64,000 bases of DNA, taken from Dyella jiangningensis (GTDB lineage: Bacteria > Pseudomonadota > Gammaproteobacteria > Xanthomonadales > Rhodanobacteraceae). The translations under genes and the position numbers were made by a program. Shown piece by piece: positions 1-7,575 of the stretch (positions are counted from its first letter, which is position 1; the number at the start of each line of letters is the position of its first letter). The notes below the pieces were generated by a model. That model searched no databases and was not told where the DNA came from. It saw nothing but the letters and a program-made list of their open reading frames with translations. The stretch covers positions 3,646,772-3,710,771 of the forward strand of contig CP007444.1 of the NCBI GenBank assembly GCA_000632805.1, written 5' to 3'.

Positions 1-408
1 CGCGGCCACCCGCGCACGGTGGAGGACCTGCAGCAGCACGACTGCCTCATGCTGCACCGACCCGGCCACGGGATCCTGCCGTGGATCGTGCAGACGCCCG
101 ACGGCCCGCGCCCGCTTCGCATGGAAGGCTCGATCACCTGCGACAACGGTGACTTGATGCGCGCGTTGGCCGTGGCCGGCCACGGCCTGGCGTTCAAATC
201 GGCATGGGATATTGCCGACGATGTCCGCGCCGGCCGCCTGGTGCCACTGCAGGGCGACGTGATCCTGCCGGACGCACACATCTATGCGATTTATCCCAGT
301 CGTTGCTACCTGCCCGCACGCATCCGCCTGTTCGTGGATCATCTGCAGCAAGCGTTGCAGCTGCGCGAACGCGACGTGCTCGCTACCGTACGCAACGCCA
401 TGATCTGA
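1..408 (+). CDS. LysR-family transcriptional regulator, C-terminal part
   Basis: The reading frame is open from the first base, so only the C-terminal 135 residues are present. It starts within a stretch resembling GHPRTVEDLQQHDCL, which is typical of the effector-binding domain of LysR-type regulators, and continues with the GHGLAF segment and a closing RLFVDHLQQ helix common to that family. The N-terminal DNA-binding helix-turn-helix lies outside the window, so the regulated gene cannot be inferred. A GTG at position 19 could be read as a start but is internal to the conserved domain. Confidence 0.85.
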   Translation, partial: RGHPRTVEDLQQHDCLMLHRPGHGILPWIVQTPDGPRPLRMEGSITCDNGDLMRALAVAGHGLAFKSAWDIADDVRAGRLVPLQGDVILPDAHIYAIYPSRCYLPARIRLFVDHLQQALQLRERDVLATVRNAMI

Positions 409-469
409 ACCAGCATCGCGAGGACAGCATGCCGAAGTCGATTCGCACGCCCCCTTCCTCTGTCCGCGG

Positions 470-1882
470 ATGCCGCCCATGCTGAGCAGCGTCATCGGCG
501 TTCTGCTTCTTCTCCTGCATGCCGCCGGCGTCGTCGCGGCCATGCACGCGGTGATGAACACCCGCACGCCGCAAGGTGCATTTGCGTGGGCGCTGGGGCT
601 GGTGCTGCTGCCCTACATTACGCTCATTCCGTATCTCTACCTGGGCCGCAGCCGGTTCCATGGCTATGTCGACCTGCATCGCCTGCGCCGGGAGCAGATG
701 CAGGCCATGGCGAACACCACGCTCGAATCGACATTGTCGACGCCCTGGATCTGCGAGCCCTACGATGAGATCGCGACCATGCTGCGCGCGCGCTTCCATG
801 CCGGGCAGCACCTGCGCTTGCTGGTCAACGGCGAGGCGACGTTCAACGCGATCTTCTCGGCGATCGGTGAGGCGAAGCACTGCGTACTGCTTCAGTTCTT
901 CATCATCCACGACGATGTGCTGGGGCGACGCCTGCAGCAGGCACTGATCGAGCGCGCGCGCGCAGGCGTGGAGGTATGCGTGCTCTACGATGGCATCGGC
1001 AGCCATGCACTGCCCAGCCTGTACGTGGAGACGCTGCGCGAAAGCGGCGTGGCGATCCATCCTTTCGCCACGCAACGGCGCAGCAACCGTTTCCAGCTCA
1101 ATTTCCGCAACCACCGCAAGATCGTCGTCGTCGACGGCATACGCGGCTTTGTCGGTGGACTCAACGTCGGCGATGAATACCTGGGCCTGAAGCCGCCGCT
1201 GTCGCCCTGGCGCGACACGCACCTGCAGATCGAAGGCCCGGCTGTTGCCGACCTGCAACGCAGTTTCGCCGAAGACTGGCACTGGGTGACCGGAGCACTT
1301 CCGCCCCTGCTGCGTCCCGAGCATGGTGCAGGCCGCACGCACACCTTGGTCGCCGCCACGGGCCCGGCCGACCGGCAGGAAACATGCTCGCTGTTCTTCG
1401 TCACGCTGATCCACGCCGCGCGACGGCGCTTGTGGATCACCACGCCGTATTTCGTTCCCGACCAGGCGGTGATGTCAGCGTTGCGTCTGGCGGTGTTCCG
1501 CGGCGTGGATGTGCGCGTATTGATTCCTTCGCGCCCGGACCACCACGCCGTGTTCCTCGCCACCGGCCTCTACGCGCATGACGCCGTGCGCGCAGGCATT
1601 CGCGTGTTCCGCTACCAGCCGGGCTTCCTGCACGAGAAAGTGGTGCTGATCGACGACGACACCGCATCGGTGGGCAGCATGAACCTGGACAACCGTTCAT
1701 TCCGCCTCAACTTCGAGATCGGTGCGCTCAACGTGGGCGCGGAGTTCGCCGCGGAGGTCGAAGCCATGCTGCTTGAGGATTTCTCGCATGCGCATGAGGT
1801 AACCGAAGCAGAGTATCTGAAGGCACCGTACCTCCGGCGTCTGGCGATGCATGTGGCGCGGTTGTTCGATCCAGTGCTGTAG
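470..1882 (+). CDS. cls: Cardiolipin synthase (phospholipase D family)
   Basis: This 470-residue inner-membrane enzyme would condense phosphatidylglycerol-type substrates into cardiolipin. Two N-terminal hydrophobic helices (about residues 4-25 and 35-56) precede two phospholipase D catalytic motifs of the HxKx4D type: HRKIVVVD near residue 215 and HEKVVLID near residue 387, the latter followed by GSMN. Length and layout match bacterial cardiolipin synthases of about 470-480 residues. ATG codons at 470 and 479 are both possible starts; neither has a clear ribosome binding site. Which bacterial Cls subtype it is cannot be settled by eye. The gene stands alone, followed by a repeat island. Confidence 0.9.
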   Translation: MPPMLSSVIGVLLLLLHAAGVVAAMHAVMNTRTPQGAFAWALGLVLLPYITLIPYLYLGRSRFHGYVDLHRLRREQMQAMANTTLESTLSTPWICEPYDEIATMLRARFHAGQHLRLLVNGEATFNAIFSAIGEAKHCVLLQFFIIHDDVLGRRLQQALIERARAGVEVCVLYDGIGSHALPSLYVETLRESGVAIHPFATQRRSNRFQLNFRNHRKIVVVDGIRGFVGGLNVGDEYLGLKPPLSPWRDTHLQIEGPAVADLQRSFAEDWHWVTGALPPLLRPEHGAGRTHTLVAATGPADRQETCSLFFVTLIHAARRRLWITTPYFVPDQAVMSALRLAVFRGVDVRVLIPSRPDHHAVFLATGLYAHDAVRAGIRVFRYQPGFLHEKVVLIDDDTASVGSMNLDNRSFRLNFEIGALNVGAEFAAEVEAMLLEDFSHAHEVTEAEYLKAPYLRRLAMHVARLFDPVL

Positions 1883-1904
1883 TCGCATTCGATGTGGCGC
1901 CGCG

Positions 1905-1929
1905 GTCGCGCACTGGGTGCGCTCCTACA
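1905..1929 (-). repeat. REP-like palindromic 25-mer
   Basis: The sequence reads GTCGCGCACTGGGTGCGCTC followed by CTACA. Its reverse complement matches the family consensus TGTRGGAGCGCAC-CC-TGTGCGCGAC seen at six or more other places in this window. The core GCGCAC...GTGCGC is self-complementary. Confidence 0.75.
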
Positions 1930-1934
1930 GAGGG

Positions 1935-2357
1935 AGTAGGTAGTGCTCTCGCGAGCACCCGCCCTCACCCAGCCCTCTCCCCGGCGGGGAGAGGGAGAAG
2001 GCGCGCGGCACCCATGCCTTCCTCGCCATCCAACGAAGTTGCTTTAAGTCCTCTTCGCTCGGACGCGCTGCGGTGTAGCCGCTCCGTTCGTGGTAGTAAC
2101 GAGCACATCAAGGCTGGCCTCAGTCGACCGGCGCTTCTATTCCTCGTATTGCTATGAGCCTTGGCTCTAAAGGCCATTTTCTTTGGGTTACTTTTCTTTG
2201 ACTCCGGGCGTTCCGCCCTCCGCCCTTCGGGCCGGCTTCGCCGTTCGCACGCCAAGAGCGCGTGCGTGGGCCAGCAAAAGAAAAGTGACTCGGCGGCCCC
2301 ACAGGAACTAGCTTCGCGTCGCCGGCAGGCCGTCGAAACGCCCGCTGCGTAAGCGGC
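1935..2357. repeat. Long bipartite intergenic repeat, copy A
   Basis: About 265 bp (1935-2199) align to 35567-35835 at roughly 85% identity by eye. The aligned part includes a CTCTCCCC-GG-GGGGAGAG palindrome and a conserved GAGCC-TT-GGCTC mini-hairpin. It then enters a hairpin arm GTTACTTTTCTTT (2187-2199) whose partner AAAGAAAAGTGAC lies at 2277-2289 after a 77-nt apical segment. A last conserved block with GAAACGCCCG ends at 2357. Copy B differs mainly in having only an 8-nt apical loop. Confidence 0.8.
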
Positions 2358-2510
2358 AACCTCGCGGCAGCACGGCAACGGAAGGCAACGGTCCTAGAGG
2401 CAAACCACTTCCCAGCTGAGAAGTCGCGCGAAAGCCGTACCCTCTCCCCAGCCCTCTCCCACAGGGAGAGGGAGCCAACGCTCGCACTACCCGGAAAATC
2501 GTTGAGCTGT

Positions 2511-2533
2511 TGCGGACAGGGTGCGCTCCTACA
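2511..2533 (-). repeat. REP-like palindromic element (degenerate)
   Basis: The stretch TGCGGACAGGGTGCGCTCCT-ACA carries the GTGCGCTCCTACA half of the REP-like family, with one mismatch in the other arm. It closes repeat island A. Confidence 0.6.
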
Positions 2534-2606
2534 ATGAAGGAGCAACGTGTCTATGTAGAATCACGCGACGGGCAACCACAGACTGATGCGCCCCCACAAA
2601 AGTGCG

Positions 2607-3806
2607 TCAGCCGCGCACCCTACTGCCATAACCGACATACAACACACCCGTCAGCACTGAAGCGACAAGCGACAACGCTGCAGCGACAACAAACATCGGA
2701 CCATAGCGTCCACCCGAGGCTATCCATCCGCCAAGCGGCCCAGTGACACCAAGCGCCACGTCGATGAACACCGAATAGGCCGCCAGCGCCGCACCGCGAT
2801 TGCTCACGCTGACACGCTCCACGGCCACGACACCAAGCGCGGGAAACACGAGCGAGAAGCCGATGCCGCACAGCGACGCGCCGAGCATCGCCACGCCGAC
2901 ATGGCTTGCCGTCGCCAGCACGAACAGGCCAGCGGCCTCGACCAGCAGCGAAGCGAGCGCGACGCGATAACCGCCAAAGTGCGCAATGGTCCAGCCCAGC
3001 AACAGTCGAATGCCGACGAAACACACACCGAACGCACTCAACGTGAGCGCAGCGCCCGCCCATCCCTGGCTGGCGTAGTACAACGTGATGAAAGTGGCGA
3101 TCACGCCGAAACCCACCGACCCCAGGGCCAGCCCCATGCCGTAGGGCGCCACGCGTCCAAACACGCGATGCAAGGGCAGACGCTCACCCGCCTCCACGCG
3201 CACGGCCGGGCGTCGCCAGGCGAGCAGCAGCGCAAGCAACATAAGTGCCACGGCCGAGACGCCGATCATGACGAAGCCGCCGATCGACACCAGCACCACG
3301 CCCAGCGGGGCGCCGACGGCGAGCGCGCCGTAGGTGGCAATGCCGTTCCAGGAAATGACTTTGGCCGTGTGCTCGCTGCCCACGCGGCCGATGCCCCACA
3401 TGATGCAACCGGTGGCGACGCAGCTTTCGCCCATGCCAAGAGCAAGCCGCGCCAGCAGCATCGTGCCGAGCGACGCCATGGGCCACGCACGCAACAGGGC
3501 CGCGGCGGTCATCAGCAATCCGCTCACCGCGCAGGCCAGCAGGCCGATCCACGCGGCACGCTTGGGCCCGGCGGTGTCCGAGGTGCGCCCGGCGAAGCCG
3601 CGGCTCAGCAGGGTGGCAACGTACTGCGTGCTGATGACCAGGCCGGCGATGACCGCGCCCAATCCAAGATCGTCGTGCACGAAAGGCGGCAGCACTGCCA
3701 GCTGCATGCCGATCACGAGGTAGGCCAGGAACGTGAAACACACGATCTGGACGATGCGCAGGGTCAGGCGGGAGCCGCGGAGCCCTGTATCAGCCCGGTC
3801 GGACAT
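2607..3806 (-). CDS. MFS transporter, YhhS/YfcJ-like
   Basis: This 399-residue protein has about 12 hydrophobic helices and the signature of major facilitator proteins of the YhhS/YfcJ group (formerly UPF0226): an N-terminal LRIVQIVCFTF helix, IGMQLAVLPPFVHDDLGL, and a GRTSDTAGPKR loop between helices 2 and 3 that corresponds to motif A. It would export a small molecule from the cytoplasm by proton antiport, but the substrate is not predictable. The ATG at 3806 precedes the first helix by about 15 residues, as is usual. It reads convergently toward cls across repeat island A. Confidence 0.85.
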   Translation of the reverse strand: MSDRADTGLRGSRLTLRIVQIVCFTFLAYLVIGMQLAVLPPFVHDDLGLGAVIAGLVISTQYVATLLSRGFAGRTSDTAGPKRAAWIGLLACAVSGLLMTAAALLRAWPMASLGTMLLARLALGMGESCVATGCIMWGIGRVGSEHTAKVISWNGIATYGALAVGAPLGVVLVSIGGFVMIGVSAVALMLLALLLAWRRPAVRVEAGERLPLHRVFGRVAPYGMGLALGSVGFGVIATFITLYYASQGWAGAALTLSAFGVCFVGIRLLLGWTIAHFGGYRVALASLLVEAAGLFVLATASHVGVAMLGASLCGIGFSLVFPALGVVAVERVSVSNRGAALAAYSVFIDVALGVTGPLGGWIASGGRYGPMFVVAAALSLVASVLTGVLYVGYGSRVRG

Positions 3807-3863
3807 GGATACAACGTCGAAGGAGAAGAAAACCCGCAGCGGCGGACCCAGCCGGCCAATGCA

Positions 3864-4268
3864 TCACGTCGGATGACGGCGACCCAGCGCCAGCCAGCCC
3901 AGGTACACGCCGATGCCGGCGCCAAGAAACTCGAACAGCACGCGCTGGCCAAGATTGTCCGCGTCGTGCACGGCAGCCAGCCGGATACGCAGCAACTGCA
4001 ACGATTGCAGGCGGCCGTAGTTGAAATAGAACAGGTTCCACAGATCCTGGCCGCCAGCGAGCGCCATGGACACTACGTACGACCAGCTCAACTCCATCGC
4101 CATGCTCCAGCCCTGGCTGCGGCCGATGCGGGTAAGCAGCGCAAACATCAGGAACCCGACCACCGCGGCGATCGCACCGGCCTCAAGCGCGCCTACCAGG
4201 CCGTATCCCATCCAAGATTGGTCGTAAGGCATCGCCCCTGTCCCACCGTCTTTGTTGTTTGACGCCAT
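3864..4268 (-). CDS. Small membrane protein of unknown function
   Basis: The predicted 134-residue protein has three or four hydrophobic segments (for example GYGLVGALEAGAIAAVVGFL and LFEFLGAGIGVYLGWLAL) and no motif that I recognise. I chose the ATG at 4268 because an AGCAGG stretch lies just upstream; a GTG at 4301 would add 11 residues. It reads in the same direction as the MFS gene, with its stop 57 bp upstream of the MFS start, so the two may be cotranscribed. No function can be offered. Confidence 0.6.
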   Translation of the reverse strand: MASNNKDGGTGAMPYDQSWMGYGLVGALEAGAIAAVVGFLMFALLTRIGRSQGWSMAMELSWSYVVSMALAGGQDLWNLFYFNYGRLQSLQLLRIRLAAVHDADNLGQRVLFEFLGAGIGVYLGWLALGRRHPT

Positions 4269-4301
4269 TATGCCTGCTGACAGAACGATGACCCGCGTCA
4301 C

Positions 4302-4317
4302 GTAGGGAATTTCCTAC
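4302..4317. promoter_or_regulatory. 16-bp imperfect palindrome, candidate operator
   Basis: The sequence GTAGGGAATTTCCTAC is symmetric except for one base pair. It lies between the divergent start of the small membrane protein gene (4268) and pncA (4420/4429), a usual place for a regulator site. The binding protein is unknown. Confidence 0.4.
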
Positions 4318-4428
4318 CCTGAACCCCGCTCATCGCGTACAAAGCACCCGTCGAGCCGGTCACACCTCGTTGATGCGGAGCACGACTAGACTTTGCGACC
4401 GCAGCCTTTTACGAGCCCGATGCACCCC

Positions 4429-5076
4429 ATGAGCCATCCCGTCAGCAGCCGCGCAGCCTTGGTATTGGTCGACGTGCAGCCGGACTTCATGCCCGGCGGC
4501 GCCCTCGCCTGCCACGAAGGCGACGCCATCGTTCCCGGCATCGCCAGGCTGCTGCAACGACAGATGTTCCAGCACGTGGTAGCGACGCAGGATTGGCACC
4601 CCGCCGGTCATGTCTCGTTCGCCAGCTCGCACCCCGGCCGCGGGCCATTTGACCGCATTCCGCTCTATGGTCATGCGCAGATCCTCTGGCCTGACCATTG
4701 CGTGCAGGAGACGCCGGGCGCCGCCCTTCATCCGTCGATCGACTGGTCCGGTGTGGAAAAGGTGATACGCAAGGGCGACGACCCGCGGGTGGATTCGTAT
4801 AGCGGCTTCCGCGAAAACCACGGACCCGACGGCACGCGGCCCAGCACCGAACTGCACGACTGGCTGCGGAAAAGAGACGTGGACGAGATCTACGTGTGCG
4901 GCCTGGCCCGCGACGTGTGCGTGTTGTGGACCGCCCAGGACGCGGTGGACCTGGGCTATCGCACGCGCGTGGTGTGGGACCTCACGCGGCCGGTGACGCC
5001 GGAGACCGATATCGCTACCCGCTTCCGCTTCGAGCAGCTCGGCGTGGAGACCATCGAGTCCAGCTCGTTCGGCTGA
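4429..5076 (+). CDS. pncA: Nicotinamidase
   Basis: This 215-residue cytoplasmic hydrolase converts nicotinamide to nicotinate for the salvage of NAD. The catalytic Asp-Lys-Cys triad is visible: Asp in LVDVQPDF (about residue 14), Lys in VIRKGDD (about 115) and Cys in GLARDVCVLWTA (about 164). The metal-binding residues appear in the TQDWHPAGHVSF stretch. I place the start at the ATG at 4429 (MSHPVSSRA); ATG 4420 is an alternative, and a TTG further upstream is unlikely. The gene stands alone, and its promoter region holds the palindrome at 4302. Confidence 0.92.
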   Translation: MSHPVSSRAALVLVDVQPDFMPGGALACHEGDAIVPGIARLLQRQMFQHVVATQDWHPAGHVSFASSHPGRGPFDRIPLYGHAQILWPDHCVQETPGAALHPSIDWSGVEKVIRKGDDPRVDSYSGFRENHGPDGTRPSTELHDWLRKRDVDEIYVCGLARDVCVLWTAQDAVDLGYRTRVVWDLTRPVTPETDIATRFRFEQLGVETIESSSFG

Positions 5077-5095
5077 GCCAACGCAACCTCGGGCG

Positions 5096-5293
5096 TCAGC
5101 CTTCATTCTCGGAGGTGGCGCGCACGTGCAGCGCGCCGTCCTCGTCGACCTCCACCGAGATCTGCATCGGGCGGCAGCAGACCTGGCAGTCCTCGATGTA
5201 ATGCTGGCTCTCCACCGAGCTGTCCACGAGCACTTCGATCGGCTCGCCGCAGTACGGGCAGTGGGTGAGGACAGGTTCAAGCATCGGCGTCAT
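5096..5293 (-). CDS. CPxCG-motif cysteine-rich small protein
   Basis: A 65-residue acidic protein with two cysteine pairs, HCPYCGEP near the N terminus and DCQVCCRP in the middle, which form a small zinc ribbon. It matches the widespread family of CPXCG-motif cysteine-rich proteins found in Xanthomonadales and pseudomonads, whose role is not established. I place the start at ATG 5293 (MTPMLEPV); ATG 5284 is nearly as good. Its stop is 19 bp from the stop of convergent pncA. The upstream lipoprotein gene on the same strand ends 17 bp before it, so the two could share a transcript. Confidence 0.75.
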   Translation of the reverse strand: MTPMLEPVLTHCPYCGEPIEVLVDSSVESQHYIEDCQVCCRPMQISVEVDEDGALHVRATSENEG

Positions 5294-5310
5294 CGAAACA
5301 CACGGCGCAT

Positions 5311-5730
5311 CTAGCGCTTGACCTGCGAAAGCGACGAGCCCCACTTGTTCACCGCAAGCTGGGTGGTTTCGCCTGGCGCCAGCGTGGCCTGAACCTGCGC
5401 GTCACTGCCGGGCTTGTGGCAGGCACCCGAATTCTGCAGCGTGACCACGTGGGCGCCGCTCGGTACCGAGAACGATACCTGCTCGCCGGTTTCCAGCTGC
5501 GCGGCGAATTTGTCGTCGATCAGGATCTGGCTGGAGCAGCCGCCACCGAAATAACCGTTCTCGCGCACGACCTGCAGCGTGGCGTCATTGGCGCCGGGCG
5601 TCTGGTAGAGAAATACCCGATTGGCCACCGCGTCCCTGATCACCTTGTCGTGATTGTTGGTGACGCCGCACCCCGAGAGCAGCAGTGCTCCCACCATCAC
5701 CGCACCCACAACGCTTTGAGCTGCCTTCAT
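5311..5730 (-). CDS. Small lipoprotein of unknown function
   Basis: The 139-residue product has a clear lipoprotein signal peptide: MKAAQ, a hydrophobic core, and the lipobox LLSGC with Cys at about residue 21. It should therefore be exported and lipid-anchored. The mature part contains ILIDDKFAAQL and a beta-rich segment VSFSVPSGAHVVTL, which resembles the carboxypeptidase-regulatory or PEGA-like beta domains of envelope lipoproteins, plus two further cysteines that may pair. It probably forms a short operon with the CPxCG gene downstream. Function unknown. Confidence 0.75.
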   Translation of the reverse strand: MKAAQSVVGAVMVGALLLSGCGVTNNHDKVIRDAVANRVFLYQTPGANDATLQVVRENGYFGGGCSSQILIDDKFAAQLETGEQVSFSVPSGAHVVTLQNSGACHKPGSDAQVQATLAPGETTQLAVNKWGSSLSQVKR

Positions 5731-5801
5731 TGTCGGACTCCATGCCTGGTCAACATGGCGAGCATCGCGAATGTGCGATCAATCCGGCGTGAACCACGTC
5801 C

Positions 5802-6257
5802 TCACGCCGGAGGCTGCCAGGCGCTGGGCGTGAGAATCTGGAACCAGCCCTCGCGCGCGGTGCGCCGCGCCAGCCGAAGCACGGCCTTGTCCTTGCTCAA
5901 GAGCCATTGGGCGCCGGCAAGCAGGGCGAGTTCGAGAAATTTCTGGTCGTCAGGATCAGCGCAGCGCGGCAACCGGACATCGGTGCGGGATGGCAGCGGC
6001 GCGGCGGCGAGCAGCAGGGCATAGCGGTCGAATGCCTGCGCTGCTTGCTGCCGGGCTTCGGGGCTCAGCGAGAAATCGGGGTAATCGAGCACGGCCAGCC
6101 ATTCGGCGCGGCACGCGTCGTCCACCACGGCCTGCACCAATCCGCTTTGCAAGGCGTCCTTCAGATGGCTGACGGCGGGATCGCGGAACACGAACAGGTC
6201 GAGCGCGACATTGGTGTCGAGGACAAGGCGGGGCGGGGGCGCGAGCATGGCGCGCAT
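5802..6257 (-). CDS. PIN-domain protein, solitary toxin-like nuclease
   Basis: This 151-residue protein starts with RLVLDTNVALDLFV, the first acidic motif of PIN-domain ribonucleases. It has a conserved RAEWLAVL acidic segment and the later CADPDDQKFLELALLAGAQWLLSKD block with the second acidic cluster. This is the pattern of the COG1569 family, usually labelled putative toxin component of toxin-antitoxin systems. No antitoxin gene overlaps or adjoins it: the neighbouring gene at 6308 is divergent and does not resemble a DNA-binding antitoxin. It may act alone in RNA processing. Either ATG 6257 or ATG 6248 could be the start. Confidence 0.75.
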   Translation of the reverse strand: MRAMLAPPPRLVLDTNVALDLFVFRDPAVSHLKDALQSGLVQAVVDDACRAEWLAVLDYPDFSLSPEARQQAAQAFDRYALLLAAAPLPSRTDVRLPRCADPDDQKFLELALLAGAQWLLSKDKAVLRLARRTAREGWFQILTPSAWQPPA

Positions 6258-6307
6258 GGTGGCACAGCCGACCCGCTAAAATGGGTCATCTCCCCTGGAC
6301 TGCCACC

Positions 6308-6580
6308 ATGACCGACCGCCTCTTCGACGATTACGCCGTGCACGCCACGGCGGTGGCAGAAGGCTCGCGCTTCACCGCCTGCCTCGTGGTCACGCCCCGT
6401 GTGCGCCACGGTTACCCGGTGTATTACGCCATCGCCGAGAACCGCAGCTTCCGCGAGCGTGAACTGGCCGAGCAGGCATCGGCAAAAGCGCTGGCTGCCA
6501 TCGTCGGGCTCGAAGGCGACGGCACGCCGATCTTTCCTGACGATTACACCGGTTTCGACGATCCATTGCCCCCTGCGTGA
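6308..6580 (+). CDS. Conserved small protein of unknown function
   Basis: The 90-residue soluble protein (MTDRLFDDYAVHA...) has no recognisable catalytic motif. I chose the ATG at 6308 over the in-frame ATG at 6281, because the shorter form begins directly with the folded-looking segment. It is divergent from the PIN gene with only 50 bp between the starts, and it ends 53 bp before the potassium channel gene on the same strand, so cotranscription with the channel is possible. Nothing more can be said from sequence. Confidence 0.6.
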   Translation: MTDRLFDDYAVHATAVAEGSRFTACLVVTPRVRHGYPVYYAIAENRSFRERELAEQASAKALAAIVGLEGDGTPIFPDDYTGFDDPLPPA

Positions 6581-6633
6581 ACTCCGGGCGCCGGGATAGA
6601 ATCCACGCGCCCTCCCCCCAACGGTCTTGTGCG

Positions 6634-7539
6634 ATGCCACGCTGGCTGCAGTCGATGTCCCAACGTCCTCGCACGATCGACATCGGCGGCCGGCCGTTCG
6701 TCAGCCATGGCCTGATGCGCCGCTTCTGGGACGACATCTACCATTTCGCGCTCACCATCCGCTGGCCGGTATTCTTCGGCCTGGCGGCCACCGTCTTCGT
6801 GCTGCTCAACACGCTGTTCGCCTCGCTCTACCAGCTTGGCGACCGCGCCATCGCCAACCAGTTTCCGGCGAACTTCGGCGGCGCGTTCTTCTTCAGTGTG
6901 GAAACGCTGGCCACGGTGGGCTATGGCGACATGCATCCGCAGACGGTGTACGGCCATATCGTCGCTACGGTGGAGATCTTCACCGGCATGCTGAGCATCG
7001 CCTTGGTCACGGGCCTGGTCTTCGCGCGGTTCTCGCGGCCGCGAGCCAAGATGATCTTCGCGGATCACCCGGTCATCCGGCGCATCCACGGCCAGCCGAC
7101 GCTGATGATCCGCGCCGCGAACGCACGGCAGAACGTGATCGCCGAAGCCTCGGCCAAGCTCCATCTCCTTTTGCGCGAGGCCTCACCGGAGGGTTTCCGG
7201 CTGCGCCGCATCCACGACCTCAAGCTGCTGCGTGATCGCCACCCGGTGTTCGTGCTCAGCTGGAGCCTGATGCATGTGATCGATGAAAGCAGCCCGCTGT
7301 ATGGCCTGACGCCTGACATGCTGGCCGCCACCGAAGCCACGTTGATGCTGACGATCGAGGGCATCGACGAAACCACTTCGCAATCGATGCTGGCGCGGCG
7401 GCAGTGGAGTTACCGCGAGTGGCGTTGGAACCATCGGTATGTCGACCTGGTGCACGACGACGAATTCGGCGTGAGCCACATCGACTACAGCGTGTTCCAC
7501 CAAGTGCTGCCGGTGGACGACGAGTCGGACGTCTCGTAA
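6634..7539 (+). CDS. KirBac-type inward-rectifier potassium channel
   Basis: The 301-residue protein has the plan of bacterial inward rectifiers: a cytoplasmic slide helix, an outer helix (VFFGLAATVFVLLNTLFASL), a pore loop with the K+ selectivity filter TVGYGD near residue 93, an inner helix (GMLSIALVTGLVFARF) and a C-terminal immunoglobulin-like cytoplasmic domain of about 160 residues. FARFSRPRAKMIFADHPVI matches the linker and first strand of that domain. Members conduct K+ across the inner membrane as tetramers. ATG 6634 is used as start; a GTG at 6577 overlapping the upstream stop codon would add a tail that looks unrelated. Confidence 0.9.
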   Translation: MPRWLQSMSQRPRTIDIGGRPFVSHGLMRRFWDDIYHFALTIRWPVFFGLAATVFVLLNTLFASLYQLGDRAIANQFPANFGGAFFFSVETLATVGYGDMHPQTVYGHIVATVEIFTGMLSIALVTGLVFARFSRPRAKMIFADHPVIRRIHGQPTLMIRAANARQNVIAEASAKLHLLLREASPEGFRLRRIHDLKLLRDRHPVFVLSWSLMHVIDESSPLYGLTPDMLAATEATLMLTIEGIDETTSQSMLARRQWSYREWRWNHRYVDLVHDDEFGVSHIDYSVFHQVLPVDDESDVS

Positions 7540-7550
7540 GCGTCTTGCAT

Positions 7551-7575
7551 GGACGCACAGGGTGCGCCCGCTACA
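7551..7575 (-). repeat. Degenerate REP-like element
   Basis: GGACGCACAGGGTGCGCCCG-CTACA, between the stops of the channel and oxidoreductase genes, keeps the arms of the REP-like family but has an extra base and one arm substitution. It sits between convergent genes, a usual place for REP sequences. Confidence 0.45.

Larger units (their letters stand above)
1883..2606. repeat. Gene-free repeat island A
   Basis: This 724-bp stretch has no convincing gene. It holds a REP-like 25-mer (1905-1929), copy A of a long bipartite repeat (1935-2357) that recurs near 35.6 kb, a second CCCTCTCCC...GGGAGAGGG palindrome (about 2442-2473) and another REP-like end (2511-2533). Short ORFs here fall inside the repeat and look fortuitous. 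Confidence 0.8.

Noticed and set aside
2161..2352. Small ORF (63 codons) inside the long repeat copy A, and similar ORFs in copy B
   Set aside because: It is read from repeat sequence and changes frame and length between copies, so it is not maintained as a protein.
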